Positions 35,882 to 47,365 of a stretch of DNA of 64,000 bases are shown here, one piece after another (within the stretch, counting starts at the first letter, position 1; the number at the start of each line of letters is the position of its first letter). The stretch is from Ursus arctos (Eukaryota; Chordata; Mammalia; Carnivora; Ursidae). The translations under genes and the position numbers were made by a program. The stretch is from positions 37,956,475 through 38,020,474 of the forward strand of contig NW_026622808.1 in the NCBI RefSeq assembly GCF_023065955.2. The letters are read 5' to 3'. The notes below the pieces were generated by a model. The model was not told where the DNA came from. It saw only the letters and a program-made list of their open reading frames with translations, and ran no database searches.

Positions 35882-35965
35882 ATTCATTCACAAAATAAAT
35901 ATTTATTGCGTGCCTACAATGTTCCTGGCAAAGTGCAATAACTATGGGGATTGTTGAACAAGCTA
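35882..35965 (-). repeat. L2 LINE 3'-end relic
   Basis: 'attcattcacaaaataaata', 'tttattgcgtgcctacaatg' and 'ttcctggcaaagtgcaataa' are the reverse-complement L2 terminus. It abuts the MIR at 35800. Confidence 0.65.
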
Positions 35966-36530
35966 CTGATGTTCAGTCACAGGAAATGTCATGGGCAGCA
36001 GAAAGACCTGCATGAGATGAGCTGAACGGAAGGCAGCCTGCAGAGGGTGGCCTCTCTCATGAGCCAGTCTGCTTCAGTATCCTCACAGAACATTGAGCAG
36101 ATGAACACCCAGACCCAGGCCTTCCCCTCTCATTGGCCTACCCACCTGAAAGAGCTCTGCCCTCCCAAGTCACTCATGCAGGTGATGACAGCTGGGGTCT
36201 AGGACTCGCTCTCCCCAGGGCACCCTCTCTGATTGACTCTATGTGACTGCAAACACAAACAAGCAAATTTAATAAGCACTATGAGCCTCTTCAGTGCACA
36301 CTGGTGCTGGGGTCCACAGTTATTGACTGATCACTGCTCTCCAAGTGCTTGGGCTTTAAGGGAGGGAGAACCAGGAAGACTTAGGTACTAATGTCTGTCT
36401 GCTCTTTCTCCCACAGTTCACGAGTGTGTTCTCAACAAGTTCGGACTCCCAGGCTTGTGAAAAATATCAGCAATGAAATCAAAATCAAACCACCTTTAAG
36501 GGTTGGTGGTGATAAAATCAATTAGTAATG
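35966..36530. other. Intron, nothing recognised
   Basis: Unique-looking sequence. No exon or assigned repeat. Confidence 0.45.
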
Positions 36531-36558
36531 GTAGTAGTAGTAGTAGTAGTAGTAGTAG
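36531..36558 (+). repeat. (GTA)n trinucleotide microsatellite
   Basis: Nine GTA units directly before an antisense MIR. Confidence 0.95.
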
Positions 36559-36750
36559 CAGCTCACAAATATAGACCACCTATTATATGCAAAGCTCTTT
36601 ATATACATTATACTTGCAACACTTTGAATTAGATTATTATCCCAATTTACAGACAAGGAAACTGAGGTTTATGGAGGTTTAGTATTTTGCCCATGATCAC
36701 ACAGCTAACAAGTACTCAAACAAGAGTAACCCTAAGCAGTCCAACTCTAG
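36559..36750 (-). repeat. MIR SINE relic
   Basis: 'agctcacaaatatagaccac', 'ctattatatgcaaagctctt', 'cccaatttacagacaaggaa', 'actgaggtttatggaggttt', 'catgatcacacagctaacaa' and 'agtccaactctag' are a nearly complete antisense MIR. Confidence 0.85.
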
Positions 36751-36799
36751 ATGTCATCTGCAAAGTACGGTTATGGTTGTGTGGAAAAGGTCTTTTCAA

Positions 36800-36985
36800 G
36801 CATCACGCAATGTCCAACTGTGAAGCCTGAACAAGGCACCCAACCTCTCTGGACCTCTGGTTCCTTCTCCTATAAGAGCATCACCCCTTCAGTTTTGTTG
36901 GGAGTTGATGAGTCAGTGTATGTAAAACCTTTACACCCATGCCTGGCATGTGGTGAGAACTCAGCAGTATTAGGAATTATTGACA
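36800..36985 (+). repeat. MIR SINE relic
   Basis: 'cacccaacctctctggacct', 'ctggttccttctcctataag', 'gttgatgagtcagtgtatgt', 'ccatgcctggcatgtggtga' and 'gtattaggaattattgac' fit the sense MIR 3' part. Confidence 0.65.
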
Positions 36986-37174
36986 TGATCAAATAGCTTA
37001 AGCCTAAGAGCTCTAGGCAGAACCCACCCCTTATGAATAGCCAGAGAACATTCTTAAATGGCATGTACTTCAAGCTTACACAGATAAGGGGACCTCACAG
37101 GTTCTGGAATACCCTTCTGCTTGTCACTCTGAATTCCTTTCTGAACTTGGTGGGGTATGTGTGGACTCAGGTGG

Positions 37175-37380
37175 CCTATCCAAAACCCAGGCTCTATTGC
37201 TTACAAGCTGTGTGTTTTAGGCTGGTTATTCCATGCTCTGAGTCTCAGTTATGCCCCCTGGAAAAGGGAGGCAATCCTATCACCCACACCACAGGGCTGC
37301 TGTGAGGACCAGGGGACAAAGTCCCTGAGGGACACTGGATACACATCCTGGGACAGAGCAAACACTCAATAAAAAGGGAG
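37175..37380 (+). repeat. MIR SINE relic
   Basis: 'aacccaggctctattgctta', 'caagctgtgtgttttaggct', 'ggttattccatgctctgagt', 'ctcagttatgccccctggaa', 'agggctgctgtgaggaccag', 'gcaaacactcaataaaaagg' give a near full-length sense MIR. Confidence 0.8.
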
Positions 37381-39747
37381 TGCTTTTATAAGCCAATTAA
37401 TCATTATCCTTAGAATCGTATCATTTACAACAAGGGTACATCAGTTCATGTGCTTCTTTTTTTCCCCCTCTGTTGCCTACAGGGCGTGGGGAAGGATTTC
37501 AAACCTAAATCATCAAGGAGCCCATCCTTCTCGTTTGCTGCCTTTTTTTTCTACAATAGCCCTTCAGACCCTGCCTTAGTTCAGGCGGAAGCCTAACTGT
37601 GCATGGCTGGGGTTTCCCAAATGTGCCCCATGATACCCAAAACCAAGCCTGTCGTGAATAATGAAGGCTTTGTGCAGTTTCCCAGGAGCAAATTGAAGGG
37701 CTACACTCAATCCTTCCTGGAATCCAGGAGTACATTTTCATGATGTTGAGAAAGAAAAAAACAACCTTAAAAAAATTCTTTATTGGGAAAAGTAGAGGGA
37801 GATTTGGGGAGCAAGGTATCTAAGAGACAGAAAAGAAAAACATAATCCACTATGCCTGACAGTAAGGCCTCTGGCAGTCTTGGCTTTGCAGCAATGCTAG
37901 GCCATTTCAGAAGAGCTGGCCCCATAGGGTAGCCACAAAGTCTGGAACCCTTGGCAAATACATAATAAATGAAATCACATTACAAATCAAGATATAATGC
38001 TGTCATCTATGGTCTCAGGATTTTTGGCCACCAAGTACTGGAAATCATTAAAAGAGGTAAAGGGCAAGGCAGGATGTAGCTGTTATGCACCCCCACCCCC
38101 CTGGTGGGGGCAAGTGTCTCCTTAGCTACTGACTGACCTGAGACCTTTGGATCATGTATGCATCGTAGCTGGACCCGTGGTACTTGGCCGTAATATCTGG
38201 GCTGTAGCCAGCATCACAAGTGCATGGTATATTCGAGCTCAGGGGCTGTTTCCTAGGTCTATATACCTGTGGGAGAAAGCTACAATGGTTAGGTGCAGGA
38301 GGGGAGGGCACAGGGCTCACAGGGAAGGAGCTACGAGAAAGCAAAGTAGGGGGCTTGTCTTCACTTTTTGTGGTCGAGTGGGTGGAAACCCAGTATAGAA
38401 GATGCACAGCCCCAAACAAAGAGGTCAGATGTAAGCAGTCCCCAACCCCCAGGGCCAGCACTAGCGAGGCATGCTGCTCTGTGAAATGACCCCAATGTCT
38501 GGCAGTGACTGGGACCCTCCCTCTGCAGGAGAGGGCACCCAGGCGTGGCAGTGGTCTCTGTCTCTCAGCAAGGCAGCCCTATGAGAAATGGACTCTGCTT
38601 CAGGGCCAAAGGATGCCTTTTCCTTCCTGAGGAGGGAAAGAATTGGCCCAATTGTGAAGGGAAAGGGCTTATTTCTTTGGGCTTCCCTTCCACTCACCTT
38701 GCGCTCTATGCCCAGATCACCCTAGCAGGCAGAGAACCAGTCCTGGGGGCTGAAATTGATGTGGACACACTCCATGTGGTACCCTCTGGCATTTAGAAAG
38801 CTTCAGAGCCACATGTGACCCAAGGTAAGATGTGACAGCCACCTTGTGAGACCATAGACCATTGAGCCATAATATTTGCTGAGCTGGTTTCATAATAAAG
38901 CTAGAATCCAAGTGAGTATCTTTAACCACTGCTTCCCAAAGCCTCCAAGTTATATATGGAGAAGAAATAATGTCTGAAGATTTCAGGAATGATTTTGCAA
39001 TATGCTTCAGGTGTAATTTCCATTCAAGTCACTTCCAGAAAACCCACTAAAAAGAAAAGAACTGCTTTCTGTACAAGTTAGGACTTTGCCCCTCCTTCCT
39101 TTTTCCCTCCTTTCTTTTCCCTCAGAAGAAATACAGTGGCCTAGAGAGGAGAAAAAGATGGATAATTGAGTAAATAGGTGATAAAAAGAATGCTTAGCTA
39201 AATAATGGCTGGGGAGGTCTCAAAGCATAGTCTGGCAGTGTTAGGGGCTGGGAGATGTTCCTTAGTCGAAAGGTCCTAAAGGAACTAGTTGAAGAACCAA
39301 GTTGGAAGTATGGAGAGAAAGAAATCTAAAGAACTGGATGAGGAGAGTTACTGATGGGCCCCAGAAAGTGAGCAAGACAGAAGGTAACCAGTCCAATGGG
39401 AAAGAAGGTGCCCAGAATTTAATTCATAGTTTTTAAGATTTAGCCAGAAGTCATACAAAGTCCACTGGAAGGAAGAGACTGAGAACTACTTCTGTGGAGA
39501 TGATGTGAATATAAAAGAAAGGAAAACAGCGCTGGCTGCAAACCACACAAGCCCAGGCACATGCACATAAACACAGAAAAGCGGTAAAATGATGTTCCAG
39601 CAACAACTTGGGCCATTTCATTCCTACCTGGTTTTAGCTGCTTGAGCCGGCACGATGGACATGGGAGAATGAAGAGTGGCTAAACCCAGAGAAAGCACCC
39701 AAGGCCCCCAAACCAGCAAAACACACCTTTCGTGCAGGAGGCCCCAC
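37381..39747. other. Intron next to the coiled-coil exon, nothing recognised
   Basis: Unique-looking sequence of moderate GC content. Several frames under 112 codons lie on both strands around 38126-38796 without recognisable product. On the minus strand the exon frame continues 37 codons past the donor to a stop at about 39634, which would apply only if the intron were retained. Confidence 0.45.
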
Positions 39748-39895
39748 CTGCTGCTTTAACTGATGCACGAGTCGATCTTTTTCCCGCTTGAGGGCCATAA
39801 CTTCTTCCTGCGTCTTTTTCTTTTTGGAAGCAGACAATTCCAGCAAGGCAATATTTGCATCTTTTTCACTGATTGCCGCAAGCAGCGCTTCCTGT
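39748..39895 (-). CDS. ERC2: ERC2 coding exon, C-terminal coiled-coil segment
   Basis: An internal exon of 148 bases. It begins at 39895 after acceptor 'attttaccag' and ends at 39748 before donor GTGGGG. The first base completes a Lys codon begun in the previous exon (AA|A), and 49 full codons follow: QEALLAAISEKDANIALLEL, SASKKKKTQEEVMALKREKD, RLVHQLKQQ. These match the ERC/ELKS family just before the TQNRM exon. The charged, leucine-rich heptad pattern fits the family's long coiled coils, which carry the active-zone scaffold interactions. The sequence is intact, without stop or frameshift, and splices in phase 0 to 5028-5162. The preceding exons are outside the window. ERC1 has a very similar segment, so assignment to ERC2 rests on the linked His-rich exon. 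Confidence 0.96.
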
Positions 39896-40190
39896 CTGGT
39901 AAAATAAAGAATATTGTGATCATTTTTATAAACTGTAAAAAAACAACAACAATTGTCATTTATAGCTGAAATGAACCATAGAGCATTGCCTTAATGGGAA
40001 GGAATTACGGACAATATTTAAAACAAACTAACTCTTGGATTCTCACAATGGACAAAGTAGTTTGGGTCAGAATCCCTGAGACCCATACACTGCTTCCTCT
40101 GAAGAAGCCATCTTTCTTTGGTTTCAGAGACAAAGCTGCAAAGTAGAAATGCAGGGAGTCAATCTGTGCATTCACTTCTAGGACACTTTG

Positions 40191-40250
40191 TCCATCCATC
40201 CAACCATCTATCCATCCATCCATCCATCCATCCATCCATCCATCCATCCA
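40191..40250 (+). repeat. (ATCC)n tetranucleotide microsatellite
   Basis: About fifteen ATCC units with two interruptions (ccaaccatctat) near the start. The opposite strand gives an artificial Trp-Met-Asp-Gly frame. Confidence 0.95.
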
Positions 40251-40419
40251 CACATTCACCCATTTGCCAAGTAAAGTTCTAGGTACTCCAAGACAACCCA
40301 ACAAAACTGGGCAACAATTTAAATATCAATATCATTTTTTTATGCAAGATTTTCTTTTGAAGGCAGGCAGAGATATTTAGTGGGATAGTCCTTTCCATTT
40401 TCAATGTAGTTAATGATGC

Positions 40420-40933
40420 TTTCCTGCTATTCCACCAAAAACCATTCCTTCCTCAGTCTTCCTTATCTAGTCATTATACCACCATATACTGAGTAGCCAA
40501 AGCCCCAAACCTAGAAATCATCCTTGATTCCTTCCCTTTCTTCTCTTCCCAGAGACACCCCATCAACAACTTGAGTAGGTTTTACTCCAAAAGACATTCC
40601 TTATCTAAACATTTTTAAAAGATTATTTACTTATTTATTTATTTTTGAGAGAGAGAGAGAGAGAGAATGAGCAGGGGGAAGAGTGGAGGGAGAAGCCGAC
40701 TCCCCAGTGAGCAGGGAGCCCAATGTAGGACTCGATCCGAGGACCCCGGGATCATGACCTGAGCCAAAGGCAGACACTTAACCGACTGAGTCAACCAGGT
40801 GCCCAAAAGACATTCCTTATCTAAACTGATCTACTGCTACCAAACTTCTCCCAACCACCAGCATCTACTTCTGTAGCTCACTGGTCTCCCTAGAACAAAA
40901 CCCAAAGTAATCTTTAAAAACATTATAAATTTT
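40420..40933 (+). repeat. L2 LINE body, interrupted by a SINE
   Basis: Characteristic L2 phrases flank the SINE at 40611-40804: 'cctagaaatcatccttgatt', 'ccttccctttcttctcttcc', 'accccatcaacaacttgagt', 'aggttttactccaaaagaca' before it; 'ctgatctactgctaccaaac', 'tgtagctcactggtctccct' and 'aatctttaaaaacattataa' after it. Confidence 0.75.
40611..40804 (-). mobile_element. CAN SINE (SINEC)
   Basis: Antisense SINE: 'aaaagattatttacttattt', GA repeats, 'gggagaagccgactccccag', 'gatcatgacctgagccaaag', 'cgactgagtcaaccaggtgc'. The target-site duplication is 22 bp and perfect, at 40589-40610 and 40805-40826. It lies about 0.7 kb upstream of the coiled-coil exon in ERC2 sense direction. Confidence 0.95.
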
Positions 40934-41096
40934 GGGGCACCTGGGTGGCTTACTCAGTTGGATGGCTGACTCTTAATTTAGGCTCAGGTCATGATATCAG
41001 GGTTGTGAAATTGAGCACCAGGCAGGGCTCCATGCTGGGTGTGAAGCCTGTTTGAGATCCTCTCCCCCTGCCCCTTTTCACCCTCTAAAAAAAAAT
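40934..41096 (+). mobile_element. CAN SINE (SINEC), diverged
   Basis: Sense SINE: 'ggggcacctgggtggcttac', 'ctgactcttaatttaggctc', 'aggtcatgatatcagggttg', 'ggcagggctccatgctgggt', then a shortened CT-rich part and 'ctctaaaaaaaaatta'. It lacks the aataaataaa tail. No clear target-site duplication. Confidence 0.88.
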
Positions 41097-41227
41097 TACA
41101 ATACTTTGACTCCTTAATCTCTGATTATTGCTTACTCAAAATAGTATTAGAATTCCTTCCATTTTACAGTTCAATTTTCTGGCAACATCTATCACAAATT
41201 TCAACATGGGATTTTGGGGGACTATTT

Positions 41228-41426
41228 TTTTTTTTTACGATTTTATTTATTTATTTGACAGAGAGAGAGACAGCCAGTGAGAGAGGGAACACAGCAGGGG
41301 GAGTGGGAGAGGAAGAAGCAGGCTCCCAGCGGAGCAGGGAGCCCGATGTGGGGCCCGATCCCAGGACTCCGGGATCATGCCCTGAGCCTAAGGCAGACGC
41401 TTAATGACTGAGCCACCCAGGCGCCC
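41228..41426 (-). mobile_element. CAN SINE (SINEC)
   Basis: Antisense SINE: T run, 'acgattttatttatttattt', 'gacagagagagagacagcca', 'gggagcccgatgtggggccc', 'gatcatgccctgagcctaag', 'gactgagccacccaggcgcc'. It is flanked by gggggactattt at 41216-41227 and again at 41429-41440, the target-site duplication. Confidence 0.94.
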
Positions 41427-41440
41427 TGGGGGGACTATTT

Positions 41441-42208
41441 CTAACTAGAAAATGGCTCTCCTGGTGTCTTTCATTTAGTTCTTCTTTACATTAAGGAAGT
41501 CTTGTCCCAATCTGCGTCACTTCTGCCACATTCTAGATACCTTATAAGACCTCAGAGTCCTGGGAAAGTCTCTGTATTGAGTATTTTCTTTGCATACAAG
41601 TCCCAGGACTAAAACCTGGTCATGATCCTGTTTTGTCTTTCTTTAATTCCCAGACCAGGCCCCCTCCAGACCAGGCCCCCTCCAGATGTTTGAACAAGAT
41701 GGTCATTATTTGGATCTCAGATTTTCCCCCTTTTCACTGCAGGGATTTGTATGGACTTTTCCGGGCCCTGCTAATGGCAGGCAGTAGGAGCTTCTGTTGG
41801 AGGCTCAGTCAGACATATGAGCAGCAGAAATGTCAGGGAATATGTCCACTCTCCAGAAGAAAACCAGTGCAGGCTGGACTATCAACAGCAGCATTCAAAT
41901 CCAGCTTCACATACCCTGTCTCCTTCTGGATAACATCTTGAGACAATAGACATGCTTACCATTCACAGCTCATGCATATTTGTACATAAAGCCAAGCTGA
42001 AGAGGCTGCACAGCCTTCAACTCAGGGAGAGCCCATTTGCTACCTAACTACCACACAGCTAAGGTGACTGCAATATTTTACCCCACTCTGCCCCAAATTG
42101 AAATGTCCATGTGAAGCTTTTTTAATGGAAACAACCTAAGAAATCATTAGTATGGAAATTGGGGATTGATCATAAATAATGCTGCATCTTCACACTTCAT
42201 TCTTTCTT
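41441..42208. other. Intron with a short tandem duplication, otherwise nothing recognised
   Basis: A 16-bp unit (ccagaccaggccccct) is repeated head to tail at 41650-41665 and 41666-41681. The rest is unique-looking. Confidence 0.5.
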
Positions 42209-42417
42209 TTAAAAAGATTTTATTTATTTGTGAGAGAGAGAGAGCAAGTGTGCATGTGCCTGCAAGAGTGGGGGGAGGGGCAGAGAGAGAGGGAGAAGCA
42301 GACTCCCCACTGAGCACGGAGTTCCTGCGGGCGTGGGGCTTGCTCTCAATCCCAGGACTCTGAGCTCATGACCTGAGCCGAAGTCGGACACTTAACTGAC
42401 TGAGCCACCCAGGGGCC
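42209..42417 (-). mobile_element. CAN SINE (SINEC), older
   Basis: Antisense SINE: 'ttaaaaagattttatttatt', GA-rich, 'ggagaagcagactccccact', 'ggcgtggggcttgctctcaa', 'gctcatgacctgagccgaag', 'ctgactgagccacccagggg'. The flanks cacttcattcttt and catttcactcttt are a diverged duplication. Confidence 0.92.
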
Positions 42418-42929
42418 CCTCAACATTTCACTCTTTACAGCTATATGCAACATTTAAAATGCCAATGAAAAAAGATCTGTGAAAACATTTATTTGTTAAG
42501 AGACAATTCTCCATGTGTCTCATGTTTCTGCACATCTTACAAGCAAAGGCACTACCTTCTTTTCTCACAATCTTTCTAGAATGTTTGTATAGTAAATAGC
42601 CTTGGAAGACAGAGGTAGTTTCTCCCTTAGGATCAAAGGGTAGACATGCTTACTGCCCTCATATAATAGCATCTCCATCCAGAGCAAAGGGCAGGCACGT
42701 TAATGCCATTCTGTAAGCTCAGGGTTCTTCTCTTGTAATGCAACCCATTGTAGGTTCAGCTATTCACTGGACTCCTCTGCCTTGCCTCCATGGGACTTGA
42801 GGAAAGGAGAATTGACATAAATATGCTGACACTGCTCTCTGCACCCTGAGCAGTGAAGAAGTCCTTTGTTTCTGACCTCAGAGTCTCTGGTCATCTACCT
42901 CCATCCATGAAACTGAGGCAGGCTAACCC
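42418..42929. other. Intron, nothing recognised
   Basis: Unique-looking sequence. No feature seen. Confidence 0.45.
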
Positions 42930-43190
42930 ATTAGCATGCCACTAGGGAAAAATCTCAGAATCCTCACATTTCTTGATGTGCATGTGTATATACAATAAGA
43001 TCTCCCATACATAAAACTATATTCATAGAAAAAAATGGGAAGGAAAGACACCAAAATGCTAATAGTCATTATCTCATGGTGGTGAAATAGATAGGCTGGT
43101 TTTTGCTTTTTTTTCTGCCTATACCTTCCTGTGGTCTTCTTCTTTCTCACAAAATATCATCAGAGTAAATATTAAAAAATTGTAAATGAA
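42930..43190 (+). repeat. Probable L1 LINE 3'-end relic
   Basis: 'catgtgtatatacaataaga', 'taatagtcattatctcatgg', 'ctgcctataccttcctgtgg' and 'atcatcagagtaaatattaa' resemble the L1 3' UTR. Strongly diverged. Confidence 0.45.
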
Positions 43191-43960
43191 ACTTTTCAGT
43201 CATCAAATAAACTGCAGGTGCATGCCTCTAATACCTGGCATATGTGAAATTTGTTCATTTTCCCATTGAGGTATTCATTATGTTCTCTCTGTCCCTCTCA
43301 CTCTTTATACACAGGTAAGTGCACACACACATACTTTCACATTATACACGTCTCGTACAATCTACATCATCTCCCATGTGGGCAATTGTAATCATTGCCT
43401 AAGTAGGTTCCCTGTGTCCACTTTTATATCCCTATGTCCTATGGTCCTTGTCAACACATTTTCCTCTTCCAGGTCAAAATTTAGAATTATACAGCTTTAA
43501 TAACTGTTAAAAGTCATTACCAACCTAAAGAAGGACACTTCTAAACTCCTTTTGCCCAATAATTCTATAATTTAAGCTTTTCATGACTTAACACTTATGT
43601 ATCCTCTTGTAATATCATTAAAATTCCCAACAAATTAATTTCTAATCTGTTGATCAGAAAACTGTTGATCAGAAAACATGTATCAATTCCTAATTCTCTA
43701 CAGATGTTATTACTATAGTCCCAAATCCTATTATTATTAATTGTTAAACCTCTACATATATTTAAAATCATTTTTTAAAAAGTACATTTAAACCACTACT
43801 CATCAATGTTAAATTGATACAGAATAACCCATTTTGTTCCTTGTAACATTTTCCTTACTTTTTAAATTTTGTTTTGTTTGCTTCTGGCTAACAAATCTGT
43901 TTTATAAATGCTAGTATTATATAATCACGGAACTCTGAACAAAATTAGTATAACAAGGAT

Positions 43961-43990
43961 TATATATGTGTGTGTGTGTATATATATATA
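43961..43990 (+). repeat. (TG)n(TA)n compound microsatellite
   Basis: Short TG run followed by TA run. Confidence 0.9.
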
Positions 43991-46919
43991 CCCTCCTTTA
44001 AATATTGATCATAAACTAATGATAATTTCTCTTAAAATAACTTGATTAAAATCTACATTCAATAATTCTAGTCTAAGTCAAAGGGTAATTGGTAGAAAAT
44101 AAAAGTATATAAAACTAGAAAAATGTGACCATTTCACACTTTAGGATATCTGGAAAGATGTTCTGAATATGTTAAGGCTATATTTGGCCACTTCTTACTT
44201 GTACAGGGAAGCCAGGCAAAGAAAACTCTTAATTCTAGGCTGATAGAACCATTGCATTTGTGGTTTTTTTTAAGCAATAAGCTTTATAAAATGAGTTTCA
44301 AATAATTCTTTATCAAGCTGACACATTTCAACTAGTAATTTAAATCGCTGTGAGCTAATTCTGCAAAGTTATGGGTTTTCATTATCCCTGCTTTAGAAGT
44401 CAGGGGCTTTTTGAGAGTAAGGGATACTGAACATACATTTTTTAAAGATTAATTTCATCTGCCAGCCCTATATCAGATTCTACACTTTTTGCAATTCCCA
44501 TAAGGCAATTTGCTAATACATCTACTTAAAGCACTGAATGGCAAATACTTTACTGAAAATACACAGAGGCCTGTTTTGAGAAAATGGCAAACATTGTAAT
44601 AAATTAGGAAGCTTAAATGTTACCACTTTTTTTTTTTCCAACAGGGAGTTTTGATTCAGTCTTTCAAAGTCTGGGAAAACTGAAATATTTGCATTTCTAA
44701 TGCCCTTTTACATCTACATGTTTAAAAAATATGCTTAAGTATAAAGCGTGTACCTGTGAAAAGACATTTGGATATAAACTGGAAACACAAAGAAAAATCC
44801 TCATTATTTTCCCCATAAAGTGAATTATCTAGATTCAAGGCCAGATTTACATTGCTTCAGAAATTGTTACAGTCCCATCAACCTGAAGCAAGTTTCTATA
44901 AGTCTGAAATCACCTTCAGCCGTTAATCTGTCCTTTCTGTTCACAGACAACACGAAAAGAACATATTTCCTCATCTTTAGATAGTTAGTGGGGTTAAGTA
45001 TATGCCAAAGGCTTGCAAAATTATCTTTAGAACACTGCAATGCTTCAGTATACAATTACTAAGGTGATCTGTCTATGCCCCAAAATGTAGCTTAAAATAT
45101 GAAAAGGAAGCCCAAGTAAGCTAGAAAGGAAGATAAGATAATGCAAAGAGAAATAAATCTATAAGAGTCTGCTGAATGCCAAGCTAAGAGAGTGGACCAT
45201 AGACAGCATTTTATCAAAGTGCAGCCTAAACAAACGTCAGGGGGAATAATTTCTTTAACAAATATGGGCAACAATGAACTAAAAAGAGGGGGGACTTCTG
45301 TGCCCTCACACACATTTAGTCAGGGTTAACAATGGATAAAAATATGTGCAAGAACACATTTAATAACCCTATGCTGTCACTCAGTTTGTAGGAGGTAGTC
45401 AAGATACAGCTAATAAAACACCAAAAAAATGGTTTGAGCCACCCTGAAAAAAAAAAAAAAACCCTCAATGGAATAAAACAAAAGAAGACTGAAGGGCGTC
45501 TCCCACCAAGATAAATGCCTTCTTTTGAGTGTTGCCTGTGGCTAACCTTCACAAAGAAAGCTCCAGAATCCTCTGATGGTAATACATCACTACATCACTT
45601 ATCACAGTCAATTTAAAAGGGAGCTTTATAAACATTTCTATTTCACTCCCTGTTGCTGTCGCTCTATTAATGATGACTTGAGCTCTGAGAGAGGGTCCAA
45701 AATTAATTTTAGGAGTTGTAAATGAGGCAGACCAATTAGGAATTTTATAAATTGGGTTGGGGGGAGAAGTATTAACACATTTTTTTTCCTTGCAGACTCT
45801 TGTTTTAGTGAGCTGACCCATCTTCAGGAACACATTCAATTACAAAAGCAGATGCTTAAAAAAATGCATTCCATTAAGAAATGTTTGGATAATGACATGC
45901 AAGGGAGAACCTACATTATGTATGGTGCTCAGCCCGCAGTCATGTTCTAATCATACTGTGGGAAAAAAAATTCCGCTCAATCAACTTTTCCCAGTTAATT
46001 ACTGTTTTCTTTCCCTCATGACCCTGAATCTTCAACCGTAAGTTCAGTAGGAGGTGACTTAAGACAGACGGTGACGAAAGATCCTGTTCAAAACAGCCTC
46101 TCTCTCACCCCTGGGGTGAGGATGGGTGGATGTTTGCTGTGATCAACCCTGGAGAGAGATGCTCATTTGCTTCAATTTTAAAAGCAAAATTTTTAAAACA
46201 CATCTTGAGAAAGGAAAGTCTTCTGATATCAATTAATATCAACACTACCCACCAGCAGAATGATGTATTGTGTATGCAGAAGGACCCACGCAGAAAGCAA
46301 AGCTGCTCACATAAGGTGGGGCCCACAGGGTGAGATGTATTTGAACAACCACAAGTTCCAGCAAGGACAAAGAACAGACTAGATTTGTAAAGGCCAGGCT
46401 TTGGCAGCCCAGACTCCTTAATGCGGTTTGCTCTCTGTCGCCCACCTAAAACTGACCTCAAGAAATAGTTTACTCCAATTATGGAGAATTTTGTCTTTGA
46501 AACCTAATAGCACACGACTGGAATTTCCTAACACAGGGGCCACAAAGTCTTGTGGAAGCTCTTTGCTCCATGCACCAGCTTTTACCCCACTACTTACTCA
46601 GGGCATGACCTAAGTAGGCAGCTGAGCCATCCTTGGGTTCCGCCAAGTGCGGCTAAGCCAGGAAGCTCTGGAGTGGAAACACTGCATTTTCAGGACCCTG
46701 AGATAGCAAATGCCCACACCTCTTGTCATCCTGCTACAAAGGGTGTCAAGGAGTCTGAGGCCAACTGACTTTCCCATGTGGAAGAGGGCAGATGAGGATG
46801 AGTGTCAGGAAGAGCTACTGCCTCCAACCTAAATTGCTCTCTCCATTCCCATCCCTTGGGAGAACTGATAAAAAGGCAATGAGGGATGGGAGGAGCCCTT
46901 CTCTAAGTCCTGGTAGAAG

Positions 46920-46920
<1 letters not shown>

Positions 46921-46967
<47 letters not shown>
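46921..46967 (+). repeat. (TG)n microsatellite
   Basis: An uninterrupted 47-base TG run, long enough to be length-polymorphic. Confidence 0.98.
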
Positions 46968-46968
<1 letters not shown>

Positions 46969-47104
46969 CGTACTGATTACTGTGTGCCACACACACAAAC
47001 ACGAGATAAGAAATTATTTCTTTTGATGTCTAGTCTATTATGATTTTTTTAAACTTATCTACATAAATAAAATATTACTCATGTCCTTAAGACTTGATTA
47101 AGGT

Positions 47105-47365
47105 ACTTGATTAGGGTAGTAATTTAGTGCCTGAGCTTTGGAACTGAATATACCTGGGTTTGAATCTCAGTAATATCTATTATTTCTATAACCCTGGCAA
47201 GTTACTTAATGACTCTGAAATTTAGATTTCCTCATAATTGAACTAAGAAGGATGACAGTCATTATCTCTTAAATCTTTGTGAGAATTAAATGTGATAATG
47301 CACGTCAAGATTCTATTCAGTGTCTGACACAACCACACAAATGTTAGCAATTACTTATTATTACA
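47105..47365 (+). repeat. MIR SINE, near full length
   Basis: Complete sense order: 'gtgcctgagctttggaactg', 'atacctgggtttgaatctca', 'taaccctggcaagttactta', 'atttcctcataattgaacta', 'tttgtgagaattaaatgtga', 'taatgcacgtcaagattcta', 'aaatgttagcaattacttat'. Confidence 0.9.

Larger units (their letters stand above)
5163..39747 (-). other. ERC2: ERC2 intron between the coiled-coil and His-rich exons (complete, 34,585 bp)
   Basis: The intron starts on the minus strand with GT at 39747-39746 (context CAG|GTGGGG) and ends with AG at 5164-5163. Splicing joins Gln (CAG) to Thr (ACG) in phase 0, giving LKQQ|TQNRM, the contiguous ERC sequence. The intron holds the repeats listed separately. No nested protein-coding gene or structural RNA gene was recognised. 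Confidence 0.93.
43191..47104. other. AT-rich intron without SINE, mostly unassigned
   Basis: About 3.9 kb of AT-rich sequence with two microsatellites (listed separately) and no recognised SINE or exon. A poly-A run lies at 45447-45461. The frames at 46105-46461 and 45549-45839 have no recognisable product. Confidence 0.45.

Noticed and set aside
40005..40304. Frame with repeated Trp-Met-Asp-Gly units
   Set aside because: It is the reverse-strand translation of the (ATCC)n microsatellite at 40191-40250.
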